Part shown: positions 38,250 to 47,211 of the stretch, piece after piece | Numbering within the stretch: position 1 is the stretch's first letter | Layout: every line of letters begins with the position of its first letter | NCBI RefSeq assembly: GCF_900608595.1 | Contig: NZ_UWYY01000005.1 | Span: 62,001 to 126,000 of the forward strand | Reading direction: 5' to 3' | Source of the DNA: Promicromonospora panici | Lineage (GTDB): Bacteria; Actinomycetota; Actinomycetes; Actinomycetales; Cellulomonadaceae | DNA: 64,000 nt | Made by a program: the position numbers and the translations under genes | Notes under the pieces: generated by a model | Told to the model about the DNA's origin: nothing | Databases searched by the model: none | What the model saw: the letters and a program-made list of their open reading frames with translations, nothing else

Positions 38250-38301
38250 CACTGTCGTTTCTTACGCGGCGCCGCCGGCGACGTCCAGCGCGTTCGGCCG
38301 A

Positions 38302-38970
38302 TCAGTCCCGGCGCACCGGGGGCGAGACGAGCCCCGACTGGTAGGCGAGCACGACGAGCTGGGCGCGGTCCCGCGCGTGCAGCTTGGTCATCGCGCGGCT
38401 CACATGGGTCTTCGCCGTCGTCGGGCTGAGCACCATCCGCTCGGCGATCTCGTCGTTGCTGAGTCCGTACGCGACCAGCGCCACGACCTCGCGCTCCCGG
38501 TTGGTGAGGAGGTCGAGGTCGGGCGAGGAGAGCACGTCAGGCGGACGCGCCACGAACTCGCTGATCAGCTGCCGCGTGACGGACGGCGAGAGCAGCGCGT
38601 CCCCACGCGTCACCACGCGCAGCGCCTGCAACAGGCTCGCCGGGTCGGTGTCCTTGAGCAGGAACCCTGCCGCACCCGCACGCAGGGCACGGAACACGTG
38701 CTCGTCCAGGCCGTAGTTCGTCAGGATCACCACCCGCACGCCGGCCAGGCGGTCGTCCTCGACGATGCGGCGGGTCGCCTCGATGCCGTCCAGCACCGGC
38801 ATCTGCACGTCCATCAGCACGATGTCGGGCCGGTGATCGAGCGCGGCAGCAACGCCCTCCTCGCCGTTGCCCGCCTCGGCGAGCACGTTCAGGTCGTCCT
38901 CGCTGTCCAGCAGCGCCCGGATCCCCGAGCGGATGAGCTCCTGGTCGTCGACCAGGACCACCGAGATCAC
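38302..38970 (-). CDS. LuxR/NarL-family response regulator
   Basis: The 222-residue protein has a receiver domain (VVLVDDQELIRSG, phospho-Asp in VLMDVQMPVLDG at about residue 54, Lys in FLLKDTDP) and a C-terminal LuxR helix-turn-helix (about 150-210, LTNREREVVALVAYGLSNDEIAERM). GTG 38970 overlaps the histidine kinase stop by four bases. It most likely acts on the divergent flavoprotein/ABC exporter operon via the inverted repeat at 39822-39839. Confidence 0.93.
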   Translation of the reverse strand: MISVVLVDDQELIRSGIRALLDSEDDLNVLAEAGNGEEGVAAALDHRPDIVLMDVQMPVLDGIEATRRIVEDDRLAGVRVVILTNYGLDEHVFRALRAGAAGFLLKDTDPASLLQALRVVTRGDALLSPSVTRQLISEFVARPPDVLSSPDLDLLTNREREVVALVAYGLSNDEIAERMVLSPTTAKTHVSRAMTKLHARDRAQLVVLAYQSGLVSPPVRRD

Positions 38971-39761
38971 GGCCGTCCCCCAGCAGGCCGGGCCGGACCT
39001 GCCTGCCCGGTCGGCAGCTCGGCCGCCACCGAGAACCCCGCGGCGGGGCCGGGACCGGTCCGCAGCTGTCCGCCCAGCCCGGTGACCCGCTCCCGCATGC
39101 CGATCAGCCCGTGGCCGGGCACGGGCGGCGTCCGGGACGCCGATCCGTCGTCGTCGACGCCCACCCTCAGCACTCCGGCGCCGTAGGTGATCCGCACCGT
39201 CGCCGTCGCCTCGCCGGCGTGCCGGCTGACGTTGGTCAGCGCCTCCTGGACGACGCGGTACGCCGTCTGGTCGACCTCGGGCGGCAGCGGCCGCGGCGTT
39301 CCCTCGACCGTGACGGTGATCGGCAGACCGGACGAGCGCGCCCGCTCGACCAGCGCGGGCAGCCGGTCCAGCCCCGCGCCGTTCCCGTCGTCCTCGCGGC
39401 GCAGCGTGTCGAGGGTCGAGCGGAGCTCGCGGGCGGCGTCGCTGCTCGCCTCCTGGATCGCGAGCAGCGCCGGGGCCGGTTCCTCCCCGCGCTTGCGAGC
39501 CAGGTGCGCCGCGACGCCGACCTGGACGTTGATCACCGAGATGCTGTGCGTCAACGAGTCGTGCAGCTCGCGGGCGATGTGCAGCCGCTCCTCGACGGCG
39601 CGCCGGCGGGCCACTTCCTCGCGGGTCCGCTCCGCGTCGTCCGCCCGCTGCTCCACCTCGCGCACGTGGGCGCGCCACAGCACGAACGCGACAGCGGCGA
39701 CGCCCGCGGTCGCGAGCCAGCCCGCCGCGTAGAACCGTCGCCAGCCCAGATCGGTGCGCAT
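38967..39761 (-). CDS. Sensor histidine kinase (HisKA_3 type), short N-terminus
   Basis: The 264-residue kinase has one membrane helix (about 10-30, AAGWLATAGVAAVAFVLW), a helical linker, the dimerisation/phosphoacceptor motif IARELHDSLTHSISVI (His about 89), and an HATPase domain with DQTAYRVVQEALTNVSRHA (N box) and GHGLIGMRERV (G box). Most NarL-type kinases have four to six membrane helices, so sensing is probably reduced to this single helix or a partner. ATG 39761 is the first start after the promoter region; TAGGCT lies 8 bases upstream. Confidence 0.88.
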   Translation of the reverse strand: MRTDLGWRRFYAAGWLATAGVAAVAFVLWRAHVREVEQRADDAERTREEVARRRAVEERLHIARELHDSLTHSISVINVQVGVAAHLARKRGEEPAPALLAIQEASSDAARELRSTLDTLRREDDGNGAGLDRLPALVERARSSGLPITVTVEGTPRPLPPEVDQTAYRVVQEALTNVSRHAGEATATVRITYGAGVLRVGVDDDGSASRTPPVPGHGLIGMRERVTGLGGQLRTGPGPAAGFSVAAELPTGQAGPARPAGGRP

Positions 39762-39821
39762 GGTCGTCGAGCCTATGGCGCGGCCGCCACCTGACGCATC
39801 CCCCGCAGGGAGCACTCCGCG

Positions 39822-39839
39822 CTACTCCCTGGGTAGTAG
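39822..39839. promoter_or_regulatory. Imperfect palindrome, candidate site for the adjacent response regulator
   Basis: CTACTCCCTGGGTAGTAG has 7 of 9 base pairs symmetric. It lies 61 bases upstream of the kinase gene and about 150 bases upstream of the divergent flavoprotein operon, the position expected for a NarL-type regulator site. Confidence 0.45.
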
Positions 39840-39988
39840 CCAAGCGCGACGCTGCTGCCGCACCGGTAGCCGCAGGTGTCACCCCTCGGACGACGAAAAC
39901 CGAGGTCACCCCGCGAAGGATCGATGTCGTCCGAGAACCGACCACGGACGAGACCGACCGCCACGAGACCGACGACCGAGGAGTGACC

Positions 39989-41470
39989 GTGATCCACGAG
40001 CCACCGAGAACGGACCAGGGCAAGGGTCCACGCAAGGACCCGAGCAATGGCCCACGCAACCACGCGCGCAGCGACCTGATCGACGACAGTCTGCCCGGCA
40101 CCGGCCGGCCCGGCGGCGACCGATCCGCCGACAACCTGTCCGGCGACGTCCTGCTGCCCGGCGACGACGGTTATGCCGACGCCGCGACCACCTTCTTCGC
40201 GAGCGGCAAGCCCGCGATCGTCGTCCGGCCCCGCGACGCCGCCGGCGTCACCGCAGCGATCGCCCACGCCCGGCGGGAGGGGCTCGCCCTCTCGGTCCGT
40301 TCCGGGGGCCACGGCCTCCTGGGCGCCGCCACCAACGACGACGGCATGGTCCTGGACCTGGCTCACCTCGACACCGTCGAGCTCGTCGACCCGGTCAACC
40401 GGGTGGTCCGGGTCGGAGCGGGCGCCACCTGGGGCCGCACGATGGCGACCCTCGCGCCGCACGGGCTGGGCCTGACGGCCGGCGACACGGCGGGCGTCGG
40501 CGTCGGCGGCCTGACGCTCGGTGGCGGTATCGGCCGGCTGGTCCGCAAGCACGGCCTGGCCGTCGACAACCTGGTCGCGGCCCGGGTCGTCACCGCGGAC
40601 GGGCGCGTGCTGGTGGCCGGCCCGGACGAGCACGCCGACCTGTTCTGGGCGATCCGGGGCGGCGGCGGCAACTTCGGCGTGGTCGTCAGCTTCGACTTCG
40701 TCGCCGCGCGGATCGAGCTCGTGCACTTCGGCTCCATCACCTACCGTCCCGACGACCCCGAACGGCTCGTCACGGCCTGGCGCGACCACATGCGCGCCGC
40801 CCCCGACAGCCTCACCAGCACCCTCGCGCTGGTCCCGCCGATGTTCGGCGGCTCGGCGGCGGCCACGGTGACACTCTGCTACACGGACGACGCCGTCGGC
40901 CCGCTGCGGGCGATCGGCCCGCTGCGGGCCATCGGCCAGGTGCTCACCGACAACGTCCGCGTGCTCCCGTACCCCGACGTCCTCGCGGACGCGCACCGGC
41001 CGCCGGGCGGCCGCCTGCTCTCCCGCAACACCCTGGTGCGCGCCCTCGACGACGACGTCATCGAGGCCGCCGTCGCCGTCTACCGCGGCGGCACCTCCGT
41101 CGTGCTGCGCAGCCTCGGCGGCGCCTTCGGCCGGGTACCGGCGGACGCCACCGCGTTCGCGCACCGCGACGCCGAGGCGATGATCGTCTGCGGCGCGTTC
41201 CTCCCGCCCGACGCCACCGACGCCGACGCCGACGCCGTCCTCGCCCCGTGGGCGGCCGTCGCGCGCCAGGGCACCGGCGTCTACCTCAACTTCCAGGGGT
41301 CGGACGCCGCGGCCGACCTGGCGACCGCCTACCCGCCGCGGACGTACGCCCGCCTGGCCGAGGCCAAGCGCCGGTACGACCCCGACAACGTTCTCGGGCG
41401 CAACCACAACATCGCGCCCGGCAACAGCGCGCCCGGCAACGGCACACCCACGGAAGGACCGGACCAGTGA
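39989..41470 (+). CDS. FAD-binding oxidoreductase (BBE/PCMH family)
   Basis: This 493-residue flavoprotein has an N-terminal polar extension (1-50), the PCMH FAD domain (about 70-240) with LSVRSGGHGLLG, where His is the usual covalent FAD attachment site, and GVGVGGLTLGGGIGRL, where the second attachment Cys of bicovalent enzymes is absent. The C-terminal BBE tail is YDPDNVLGRNHNI. Related enzymes oxidise sugars or secondary-metabolite intermediates. GTG 39989 has GAGGAG 5 bases upstream; GTG 39983 overlaps that site. An 18-bp exact-type tandem duplication (40898-40933) repeats GPLRAI. It overlaps the ABC ATPase gene by four bases, so detoxification plus export of the same compound is plausible. 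Confidence 0.9.
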   Translation: MIHEPPRTDQGKGPRKDPSNGPRNHARSDLIDDSLPGTGRPGGDRSADNLSGDVLLPGDDGYADAATTFFASGKPAIVVRPRDAAGVTAAIAHARREGLALSVRSGGHGLLGAATNDDGMVLDLAHLDTVELVDPVNRVVRVGAGATWGRTMATLAPHGLGLTAGDTAGVGVGGLTLGGGIGRLVRKHGLAVDNLVAARVVTADGRVLVAGPDEHADLFWAIRGGGGNFGVVVSFDFVAARIELVHFGSITYRPDDPERLVTAWRDHMRAAPDSLTSTLALVPPMFGGSAAATVTLCYTDDAVGPLRAIGPLRAIGQVLTDNVRVLPYPDVLADAHRPPGGRLLSRNTLVRALDDDVIEAAVAVYRGGTSVVLRSLGGAFGRVPADATAFAHRDAEAMIVCGAFLPPDATDADADAVLAPWAAVARQGTGVYLNFQGSDAAADLATAYPPRTYARLAEAKRRYDPDNVLGRNHNIAPGNSAPGNGTPTEGPDQ

Positions 41471-42429
41471 GCTACGCGTTCGAGGCCGAAGGCCTGGTCA
41501 AGCGGTACGGCAGCACGACGGCGCTCGCGGGCGTCAGCCTGCACGCGCGGCGCGGGACCGTGCTCGGCGTCCTGGGCCCCAACGGCGCCGGCAAGACGAC
41601 GGCCATCCAGATCCTCGCCACGCTGCTCCGGCCCGACGCCGGCCGCGCCACGGTGGGCGGGCTCGACGTCGTGCGCGACGCCGCCCGCGTGGGCCGGCTG
41701 GTGGGGCTCACCGGCCAGTACGCCACCGTCGACGAGGACCTCACCGGTGCCGAGAACCTCGTGCTCCTCGGCCGGCTGCTCGACCTGCCGCGCGCCGCCG
41801 CCCGGTCGCGCGCGAGGGCGCTGCTGACGCAGGTCGGCCTGATGGACGCCGCGCACCTGCGGGTGTCGGCGTACTCCGGCGGGATGCGGCGCCGGCTCGA
41901 CCTCGCCGCGGGCCTGATCGGCCGCCCCGAGATCGTGTTCCTCGACGAGCCAACCACCGGCCTCGACCCGGGCAAGCGGGAGGACCTGTGGGCCACGATC
42001 CGCGCCCTGGCCGCCGAGGGCGCCACGGTCCTGCTCACCACCCAGTACCTGGAGGAGGCCGACGCCCTCGCCGACGAGATCACGGTGATCGACCACGGCC
42101 GGGTGATCGCGCACGACACCCCGGCCGGGCTCAAGCAGCTGGTCGGGGGCCGGACCATCGTCGTCCGCCCGTCCGATCCCGCGCTGCTGGGCGCCGCCGC
42201 CCGCGTCGTCGAGCGCGTGACCGGCCGGCCTGTCGAGCAGCAGCACGGCGGCGCGCTCACCACGCCGGTCGAGTCCGCGCGGGCGTTCACCGACGTCGTG
42301 CGGGCGCTGGAGACCGCCCGGGTGGACGTCGCCGAGCTCGCGCTCCGCCTGCCGAGCCTCGACGAGGTGTTCTTCAGCCTGACCGGTGTGACCGAGACCA
42401 GCGCGACCGGGACCGAGGAGACAGCATGA
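41467..42429 (+). CDS. ABC exporter ATP-binding protein (DrrA-like)
   Basis: The 320-residue ATPase has Walker A LGPNGAGKTTA (about 39-49), signature YSGGMRRRLDLA, Walker B IVFLDEPTTGLD and switch His replaced by the Gln of TTQYLEEAD, typical for the DrrA drug-resistance subfamily. The C-terminal extension (from about 225) with LPSLDEVFFSLTG is also DrrA-like. GTG 41467 overlaps the flavoprotein stop and its own stop overlaps the permease start, so three genes form a tightly coupled operon. Confidence 0.95.
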   Translation: MSYAFEAEGLVKRYGSTTALAGVSLHARRGTVLGVLGPNGAGKTTAIQILATLLRPDAGRATVGGLDVVRDAARVGRLVGLTGQYATVDEDLTGAENLVLLGRLLDLPRAAARSRARALLTQVGLMDAAHLRVSAYSGGMRRRLDLAAGLIGRPEIVFLDEPTTGLDPGKREDLWATIRALAAEGATVLLTTQYLEEADALADEITVIDHGRVIAHDTPAGLKQLVGGRTIVVRPSDPALLGAAARVVERVTGRPVEQQHGGALTTPVESARAFTDVVRALETARVDVAELALRLPSLDEVFFSLTGVTETSATGTEETA

Positions 42430-43247
42430 CCACCCTCAGCACGCAGGCACCCGCCGTCCGCCGACCCGCCGTGGACGCACCCCGGCCCTGGCCCTTGCTC
42501 CGGCACAGCTTCGCCCTCGCCGGCCGGAGCCTCACCAAGACCTGGCGCAATCCCGGCATGCTTCTGGAGGCGCTGTTCATGCCGGCCATCTTCCTGCTGA
42601 TGTTCGTCTACCTCTTCGGAGGTGCCGTGAGCGGCTCGTCCCGGGAGTACCTCCAGTACGTCTTCCCGGGCGTGCTCGTCCTCACCACGATCCTCACCGG
42701 GCAGGTCTCGACCGGCGTGAGCATCGTGGTCGACATGAAGAAGGGGGTGTTCGACCGCTTCCGCAGCATGCCGATCGCCCGTTCGGCACCGCTCCTCGGC
42801 TCGATGCTGGGTGACGCCGTCCGCTACCCGGTGGCCGTGACGATGTTGTTCGGCCTCGGCTACCTGCTCGGCTTCCGGGTCGAGACGGACCTGGCCTCCG
42901 CCCTGGGCGCCGTGGCCCTCACTATCGGGTTCGGGTTCTCCCTGAGCTGGCTCACGGTGCTCGTGGCCGTGCTGCTCGGGGACGAGAACATGGTGAGCTG
43001 GGTCGCGTTCCTCGTGCCGTTCCCCCTGGTCTTCGGCACGAGCATGGCGGCACCCGCCGAGACGATGCCCGGCTGGCTGCAGGCCTGGGCCGAGGTCAAC
43101 CCGGTGAGCCACGCGATCGACGCGAGCCGGCGGCTGCTGCTCGGCGGGCCCGTCGCCGAGCCCGTGCTGATGACCCTGCTGTGGGGCGGAGCCGCCCTCC
43201 TGGTCCTGGCCCCGCTCGCCGCGTGGGCCTACCGACGGCGTATGTGA
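42426..43247 (+). CDS. ABC-2 type permease (DrrB-like)
   Basis: This 273-residue membrane protein has six predicted helices of the ABC-2 family, with RSLTKTWRNPGMLLEALFMPAIF-type N-terminus (read as KTWRNPGMLLEALFMP) and PVSHAIDASRRLLLGGP before the last helix. It pairs with the DrrA-like ATPase to export a hydrophobic compound, perhaps an antibiotic or the substrate of the upstream flavoprotein. Confidence 0.94.
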   Translation: MTTLSTQAPAVRRPAVDAPRPWPLLRHSFALAGRSLTKTWRNPGMLLEALFMPAIFLLMFVYLFGGAVSGSSREYLQYVFPGVLVLTTILTGQVSTGVSIVVDMKKGVFDRFRSMPIARSAPLLGSMLGDAVRYPVAVTMLFGLGYLLGFRVETDLASALGAVALTIGFGFSLSWLTVLVAVLLGDENMVSWVAFLVPFPLVFGTSMAAPAETMPGWLQAWAEVNPVSHAIDASRRLLLGGPVAEPVLMTLLWGGAALLVLAPLAAWAYRRRM

Positions 43248-43248
43248 G

Positions 43249-43938
43249 TCAGCTCGTGAGCAGCTTGCGCAGCTCGCGCGGCGTCGTGGCGATCGCGGCG
43301 GCGCCGGCGGCCTCCAGCTCACCGGGCGCCGCGTAACCCCAGGTCACGCCAACGGTCGGGACGCCGTGGTGGGCGGCCGCGTGCACGTCGTGCTCGCGGT
43401 CGCCCACCATGACCACCTCGCCGGCGTCGGCGCCGAGCGCGACTGCGTGCGCCAGCGCGCGCTCGACCACCACCTCCTTGCCCTGCATCTCGCCGGCCGA
43501 GTAGTCGGCGGCACCGTGGACGCCGTCGAGCCCGCCGGCGAGGTGTTCGTCGAGCCCGAAGTGCTCGACGATCTTCCGCGCGTAGTACTGCGGCTTGGCC
43601 GTGGCGACCAGCAGCGTCACCCCCGCGGCACGCAGTTCGGCGAGCTCCTCCGCCACGCCCGCGAACACCGAGTTGTCGAACATGCCGTGCACCTCGAAGT
43701 CGCGCCGGTAGGCGGCGATGGTGGCGGTGGCGTCTGCGGCGGACAGGCCGATCCGGGCCAGGCTCGTCCCCAGGGGCGGGCCCACGAAGGTCCGCAGGAC
43801 TTCGTCGGACGGGACGGCGAACCCGGCGTCCGCGAATCCGGTGCGCAGGGACGCGATGATCCCGGGCGCGGAGTCGGTGAGGGTGCCGTCGAGGTCGAGC
43901 AGGACGTGCGTGATGCGGTGGGGAAGCGAGAGGGTCAC
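43249..43938 (-). CDS. HAD-superfamily hydrolase (phosphoglycolate-phosphatase-like)
   Basis: The 229-residue enzyme has HAD motif I LLDLDGTLTDSAPG (residues about 12-25), motif II LVATAKPQ, motif III Lys in GKEVVVER and motif IV VMVGDREHDVHAA. The helical cap of about 70 residues between motifs I and II makes it a subclass IA phosphatase, similar to Gph/5'-nucleotidase-like enzymes. GTG 43938 precedes the first strand. It lies 20 bases downstream of the multicopper oxidase gene, same strand; substrate uncertain. Confidence 0.9.
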   Translation of the reverse strand: MTLSLPHRITHVLLDLDGTLTDSAPGIIASLRTGFADAGFAVPSDEVLRTFVGPPLGTSLARIGLSAADATATIAAYRRDFEVHGMFDNSVFAGVAEELAELRAAGVTLLVATAKPQYYARKIVEHFGLDEHLAGGLDGVHGAADYSAGEMQGKEVVVERALAHAVALGADAGEVVMVGDREHDVHAAAHHGVPTVGVTWGYAAPGELEAAGAAAIATTPRELRKLLTS

Positions 43939-43958
43939 CCGGTGAGCGTGCCACAGGT

Positions 43959-45470
43959 TCAGTGGTGGCCCTGGTGGGTGTCCGCGCCGCCGTGCCCGCG
44001 GCTGGGCGGGGTCCCCGCCTCCTGCCCCGGTTCGACGACGACGAACTGCCCCATCATCCCCTCGTCCTCGTGCAGCAGCATGTGGCAGTGGAACATGTAC
44101 GGGACGTCGGGGTTCGTGTAGTCGTCGAACCGCATGAGCAGCCGGTAGGTGCGGTTCGGCTCGAGGTACACGGTGTCCTTGGGGCCGGCCAGCTCGGGCG
44201 GCGGGCCGTCGCCGTCGATCGACAGGATGCGGAACTGCACGTCGTGCACGTGGAAGCTGTGCGGCATCGGCACGATGCTGCGCACCTCCCAGATCTCGGT
44301 GCTGCCCTCGTCGACGACCTCGTCGATACGCCCCATGTCCATGCTCCGGCCGTTGATCTTGCGGTCGTCGAGCTCGAACGTGCGGGTCACGGCCGCGTCG
44401 TCCTCGTGCAGCGCGTCCCGCGCGGCGTGAGCCGACGACTGCCAGGCGGGCTCGGGCGACGGCGCGAGCTCGTCGGCGGCCCGGAGCTCCAGCACGTCGA
44501 ACGCGTCGTTGGCGCCCATCGCGAACGGGACGACGACGCCGCCCAGGTCGGCCTCGAACGAGTGCAGGCGCGTGGTCTCGCCCGGCTGCATCCGCACGAT
44601 GACCTCGGCGCGCTCGCCGGGGGCCAGCCGCACGTGGTCGAGCCGGACGGGGGCGTCCAGCAGCCCGCCGTCGGTGGCGACGAGGTCCATCTCCCGGTCC
44701 GGGAAGCCGAGCTGGAACGTGCGCGCGGTCGACCCGTTGAGCAGGCGCAGCCGCACGCGTTCGGTGGTGACCTCCTGGTACGCGCCGATGGTGCCGTTGG
44801 TCATGACGACGTCGCCGAGCGTACCGGGCTCGCTGCCGTCGTCCGAGAGCTCGAGCTGCCCGTCCTCGTCGAGGACCTTGTCCTGCACGATCACCGGGAC
44901 GTCGTCCACGCCGTAGTTCTGCGGCAGGTCGGCGGCACGCGAGGCGTCGTCGTCCAGGAGGAACATGCCCGCCAGGCCGCGGTAGACGTGCTCCTCCGTG
45001 GCGCCGTGCGGGTGCGGGTGGTACCAGAGCGTCGCGGCGGGCTGGTCGATCTCCCAGGTGGGACGCCAGGTGGCGCCCGGTTCGACCTCCTGGTGCGGCC
45101 CGCCGTCCATCGCCGGGGGCAGGTGCATGCCGTGCCAGTGCACGCTGGTCGGCTCGCCGAGGTCGTTGGTCACCTCGACGGTGACCCGCTCGCCGCGTCC
45201 GGCGCGCAGCGTCGGCCCGAGGTAGGAGCCGTCGAAGCCCCACGTCTCCGTCTCGACGCCGGGCCGGAACTCGGTGACACCATCCTGCGCCGTGAGGGAG
45301 AAGACGCGCGTGCCGTCCACGACCCGCGACGGCGCCAGCGGCGGGATGGCGAGCTCGTTCGTGAACTCCGGCTCGTCGACCGACGTGACCGAGCCGGGGA
45401 TGAGCGCGCAGCCCGCGAGCGCTAGGGCGGCGAGGCTCGCGAGGCCGGTGAGCGCGGCGGTCCGCCTCAT
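43959..45470 (-). CDS. Multicopper oxidase, lipoprotein (three-domain, CueO/bilirubin-oxidase-like)
   Basis: This 503-residue protein has a lipoprotein signal (LASLAALALAGC, lipobox Cys about 21). The copper motifs are SVHWHGMHLP and LWYHPHPHG in domain 1, and MPHSFHVHDVQF and YMFHCHMLLHEDEGMM in domain 3; the final Met is the axial T1 ligand. Domain 2 has lost copper sites, as usual. A His/Gly-rich tail (HGGADTHQGHH) may bind copper. It is probably a surface cuprous or metal oxidase for copper tolerance, distinct from the small laccase at the window start. Its start overlaps the stop of the upstream membrane protein (ATGA), and a two-component system is divergent. Confidence 0.94.
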   Translation of the reverse strand: MRRTAALTGLASLAALALAGCALIPGSVTSVDEPEFTNELAIPPLAPSRVVDGTRVFSLTAQDGVTEFRPGVETETWGFDGSYLGPTLRAGRGERVTVEVTNDLGEPTSVHWHGMHLPPAMDGGPHQEVEPGATWRPTWEIDQPAATLWYHPHPHGATEEHVYRGLAGMFLLDDDASRAADLPQNYGVDDVPVIVQDKVLDEDGQLELSDDGSEPGTLGDVVMTNGTIGAYQEVTTERVRLRLLNGSTARTFQLGFPDREMDLVATDGGLLDAPVRLDHVRLAPGERAEVIVRMQPGETTRLHSFEADLGGVVVPFAMGANDAFDVLELRAADELAPSPEPAWQSSAHAARDALHEDDAAVTRTFELDDRKINGRSMDMGRIDEVVDEGSTEIWEVRSIVPMPHSFHVHDVQFRILSIDGDGPPPELAGPKDTVYLEPNRTYRLLMRFDDYTNPDVPYMFHCHMLLHEDEGMMGQFVVVEPGQEAGTPPSRGHGGADTHQGHH

Positions 45471-45904
45471 CGGTCCGCCCCCCGCAGCCGCTGCACGCCG
45501 GCGGCGGCCAGGCCGGCGAGCGCGCCCCAGAACGCGTCGCTGAGCAGCGCCGGGATGATGGTCCAGGCCGGCTCGGCGGCCGAACCGCCGGGCCCGTCGA
45601 AGCCGCCGAGCGCCGGGACGAGCAGGCCGAGCGCGACCGTGACGAGCCCGTACGCCACGCCGGTGAGGGTGAGGGTGAGCACGGGCCGCGGCACGCGGCC
45701 CAGCCCGACCACCCCGATCCAGACGACGGCGGTGATGCCGATGATGGTCAGCGCCCGGGGTGCGCCGGTCCCGAGGGCGCCGGTGAGGCCGGTCAGCGGC
45801 CAGAGCAGGGCCAGCGTGGAGAGGCCGGCGACGACCGCCCAGGGGATGGTGGGCGATGCGGGTCGGCCCGGTGCGGGCTGTGCGGGAAGGTGTGGTGATG
45901 TCAT
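45467..45904 (-). CDS. Small four-helix membrane protein coupled to the multicopper oxidase
   Basis: The 145-residue protein has a Pro-rich start and four hydrophobic segments (WAVVAGLSTLALLWPLTGL; ALTIIGITAVVWIGVVGLG; LTLTGVAYGLVTVALGLLVPAL; IPALLSDAFWGALAGLAAAGV). It is the first gene of the transcript leading into the multicopper oxidase, overlapping it by four bases. I do not recognise a named family; a role in copper handling is only implied by coupling. Confidence 0.75.
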   Translation of the reverse strand: MTSPHLPAQPAPGRPASPTIPWAVVAGLSTLALLWPLTGLTGALGTGAPRALTIIGITAVVWIGVVGLGRVPRPVLTLTLTGVAYGLVTVALGLLVPALGGFDGPGGSAAEPAWTIIPALLSDAFWGALAGLAAAGVQRLRGADR

Positions 45905-45961
45905 ACCTCGACGGTGCCCGCCGGGGTGCCCGTCCCACATCGGCCCTGGATCGTCTCCACG

Positions 45962-45979
45962 TGTCGCCCGGGGGCGACA
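45962..45979. promoter_or_regulatory. Near-perfect palindrome between the oxidase operon and a two-component system
   Basis: TGTCGCCCGGGGGCGACA is symmetric except at its central base pair. It lies 58 bases upstream of the membrane-protein/multicopper-oxidase operon and 72 bases upstream of the divergent kinase gene, so the adjacent NarL-type regulator is the obvious binder. Confidence 0.55.
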
Positions 45980-46038
45980 AGAACCCTGACTCAGCGCCCG
46001 GACGGCTCGGGGCTGATGCCTCAGGGCCGCCCCGTCCG

Positions 46039-46044
46039 TAGGGT
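46039..46044 (+). promoter_or_regulatory. -10 box TAGGGT of a leaderless kinase gene
   Basis: TAGGGT, six bases, then GTG 46051; no Shine-Dalgarno sequence. Confidence 0.5.
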
Positions 46045-46050
46045 GACGGT

Positions 46051-47211
46051 GTGTCCGAGCCGAGTGTGTCCCCGCAGACAGTCGACCCCCGTGTCACCGA
46101 CATCGCCCTGGGGCTCGCCATGGCGCTGGTGGTGGCGGTCGTCATCGCGGCGGACCCCGACGCCCTGCGGCACGCCGGCCCGGGTGCGTACCTGTTCGCG
46201 GCGGGCTTCGGGGCGCTGGTGCTGCTGCGGCGCCGGGTGCCGCGCACCGTGCTCGTGGTCACCGTGCTGGGCGTGTTCGTCTACTACACGCTCCAGTTCG
46301 CGCCCATCGGCATGGCGCTGCCCGCGGTCGCGGCGCTGTACTCGGCGGCGGAGATGCGGCGGACCGGCTGGGCCGTCGGTGCGGGCACCGCGCTGATCGC
46401 CGTCTCGACCTACTACCGGACGGTGGGCAACACACCCGAGGAGGCTCTGACGCCGTACGAGCTCGTCACCGACGTGGCGCTGGTCGCGGCGGCGATCGCG
46501 CTCGGGGTGGCGGTGCGGCTGAGCCGCGAGGCGCGGGTCCACGAGGCCCACGCCGCCGAGCAGCGGCTGCAGGCCGAGCGCCTGCGCATCGCCCGCGACC
46601 TGCACGACGTCGTGGGGCACAACCTGTCGGTGATCGCGCTGCACTCGGGCGTGGCCGCCGAGGCCGTGGGCCGGGACGACGACGCGGCCCGGGGCGCGCT
46701 CGCGCACGTGCGCGAGGCGACGTCGGGCACGCTGCACGAGCTGCGGTCGACGGTCCGGGTGCTGCGCGACCCGGCGCGTGCCTCGGCGCAGCGGGACGCC
46801 GCGCCCGACGCCGCGCCCACCGGCCTGGCCGGTGTCGAAGCCCTGGCGGCCTCGGCGCGGGCCGCTGGGCTCGCCGTCGAGGTCGAGCTGGACGTGCCGG
46901 CAGGGACCCTCGACGGCGCCATCGACGCCGCCGCCTACCGGGTGGTGCAGGAGTCGCTCACCAACGTGCTGCGGCACGCCGCGGCCACGCGCGTCACGGT
47001 CTCCGCGGCGGTCGCCGACGACCGCCTCGCCCTCCGCGTGGCCGACGACGGCCGTGGTGCCGGCCCCGGCCTCGTGCCCGGCTCCGGGATCTCGGGGATG
47101 CGCGAGCGGGTGGCCCTGCTCGGCGGCACCCTCACCATGGGCGATGCCCCCGGCGGCGGGTTTCGTGTGGCCGCAAACCTGCCGCTGCGGCTGGAGACGG
47201 GAGAAGCATGA
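46051..47211 (+). CDS. Sensor histidine kinase (HisKA_3 type)
   Basis: The 386-residue kinase has about five membrane segments in residues 15-160, then IARDLHDVVGHNLSVIALHSG (phosphoacceptor His about 191) and an HATPase domain (DAAAYRVVQESLTNVLRHA; GSGISGMRERVALLGG). It overlaps the response-regulator gene by four bases. The membrane sensor has short loops, suggesting it senses a membrane or lipid-soluble signal. It is divergent from the multicopper-oxidase operon and may control it. Confidence 0.93.
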   Translation: MSEPSVSPQTVDPRVTDIALGLAMALVVAVVIAADPDALRHAGPGAYLFAAGFGALVLLRRRVPRTVLVVTVLGVFVYYTLQFAPIGMALPAVAALYSAAEMRRTGWAVGAGTALIAVSTYYRTVGNTPEEALTPYELVTDVALVAAAIALGVAVRLSREARVHEAHAAEQRLQAERLRIARDLHDVVGHNLSVIALHSGVAAEAVGRDDDAARGALAHVREATSGTLHELRSTVRVLRDPARASAQRDAAPDAAPTGLAGVEALAASARAAGLAVEVELDVPAGTLDGAIDAAAYRVVQESLTNVLRHAAATRVTVSAAVADDRLALRVADDGRGAGPGLVPGSGISGMRERVALLGGTLTMGDAPGGGFRVAANLPLRLETGEA

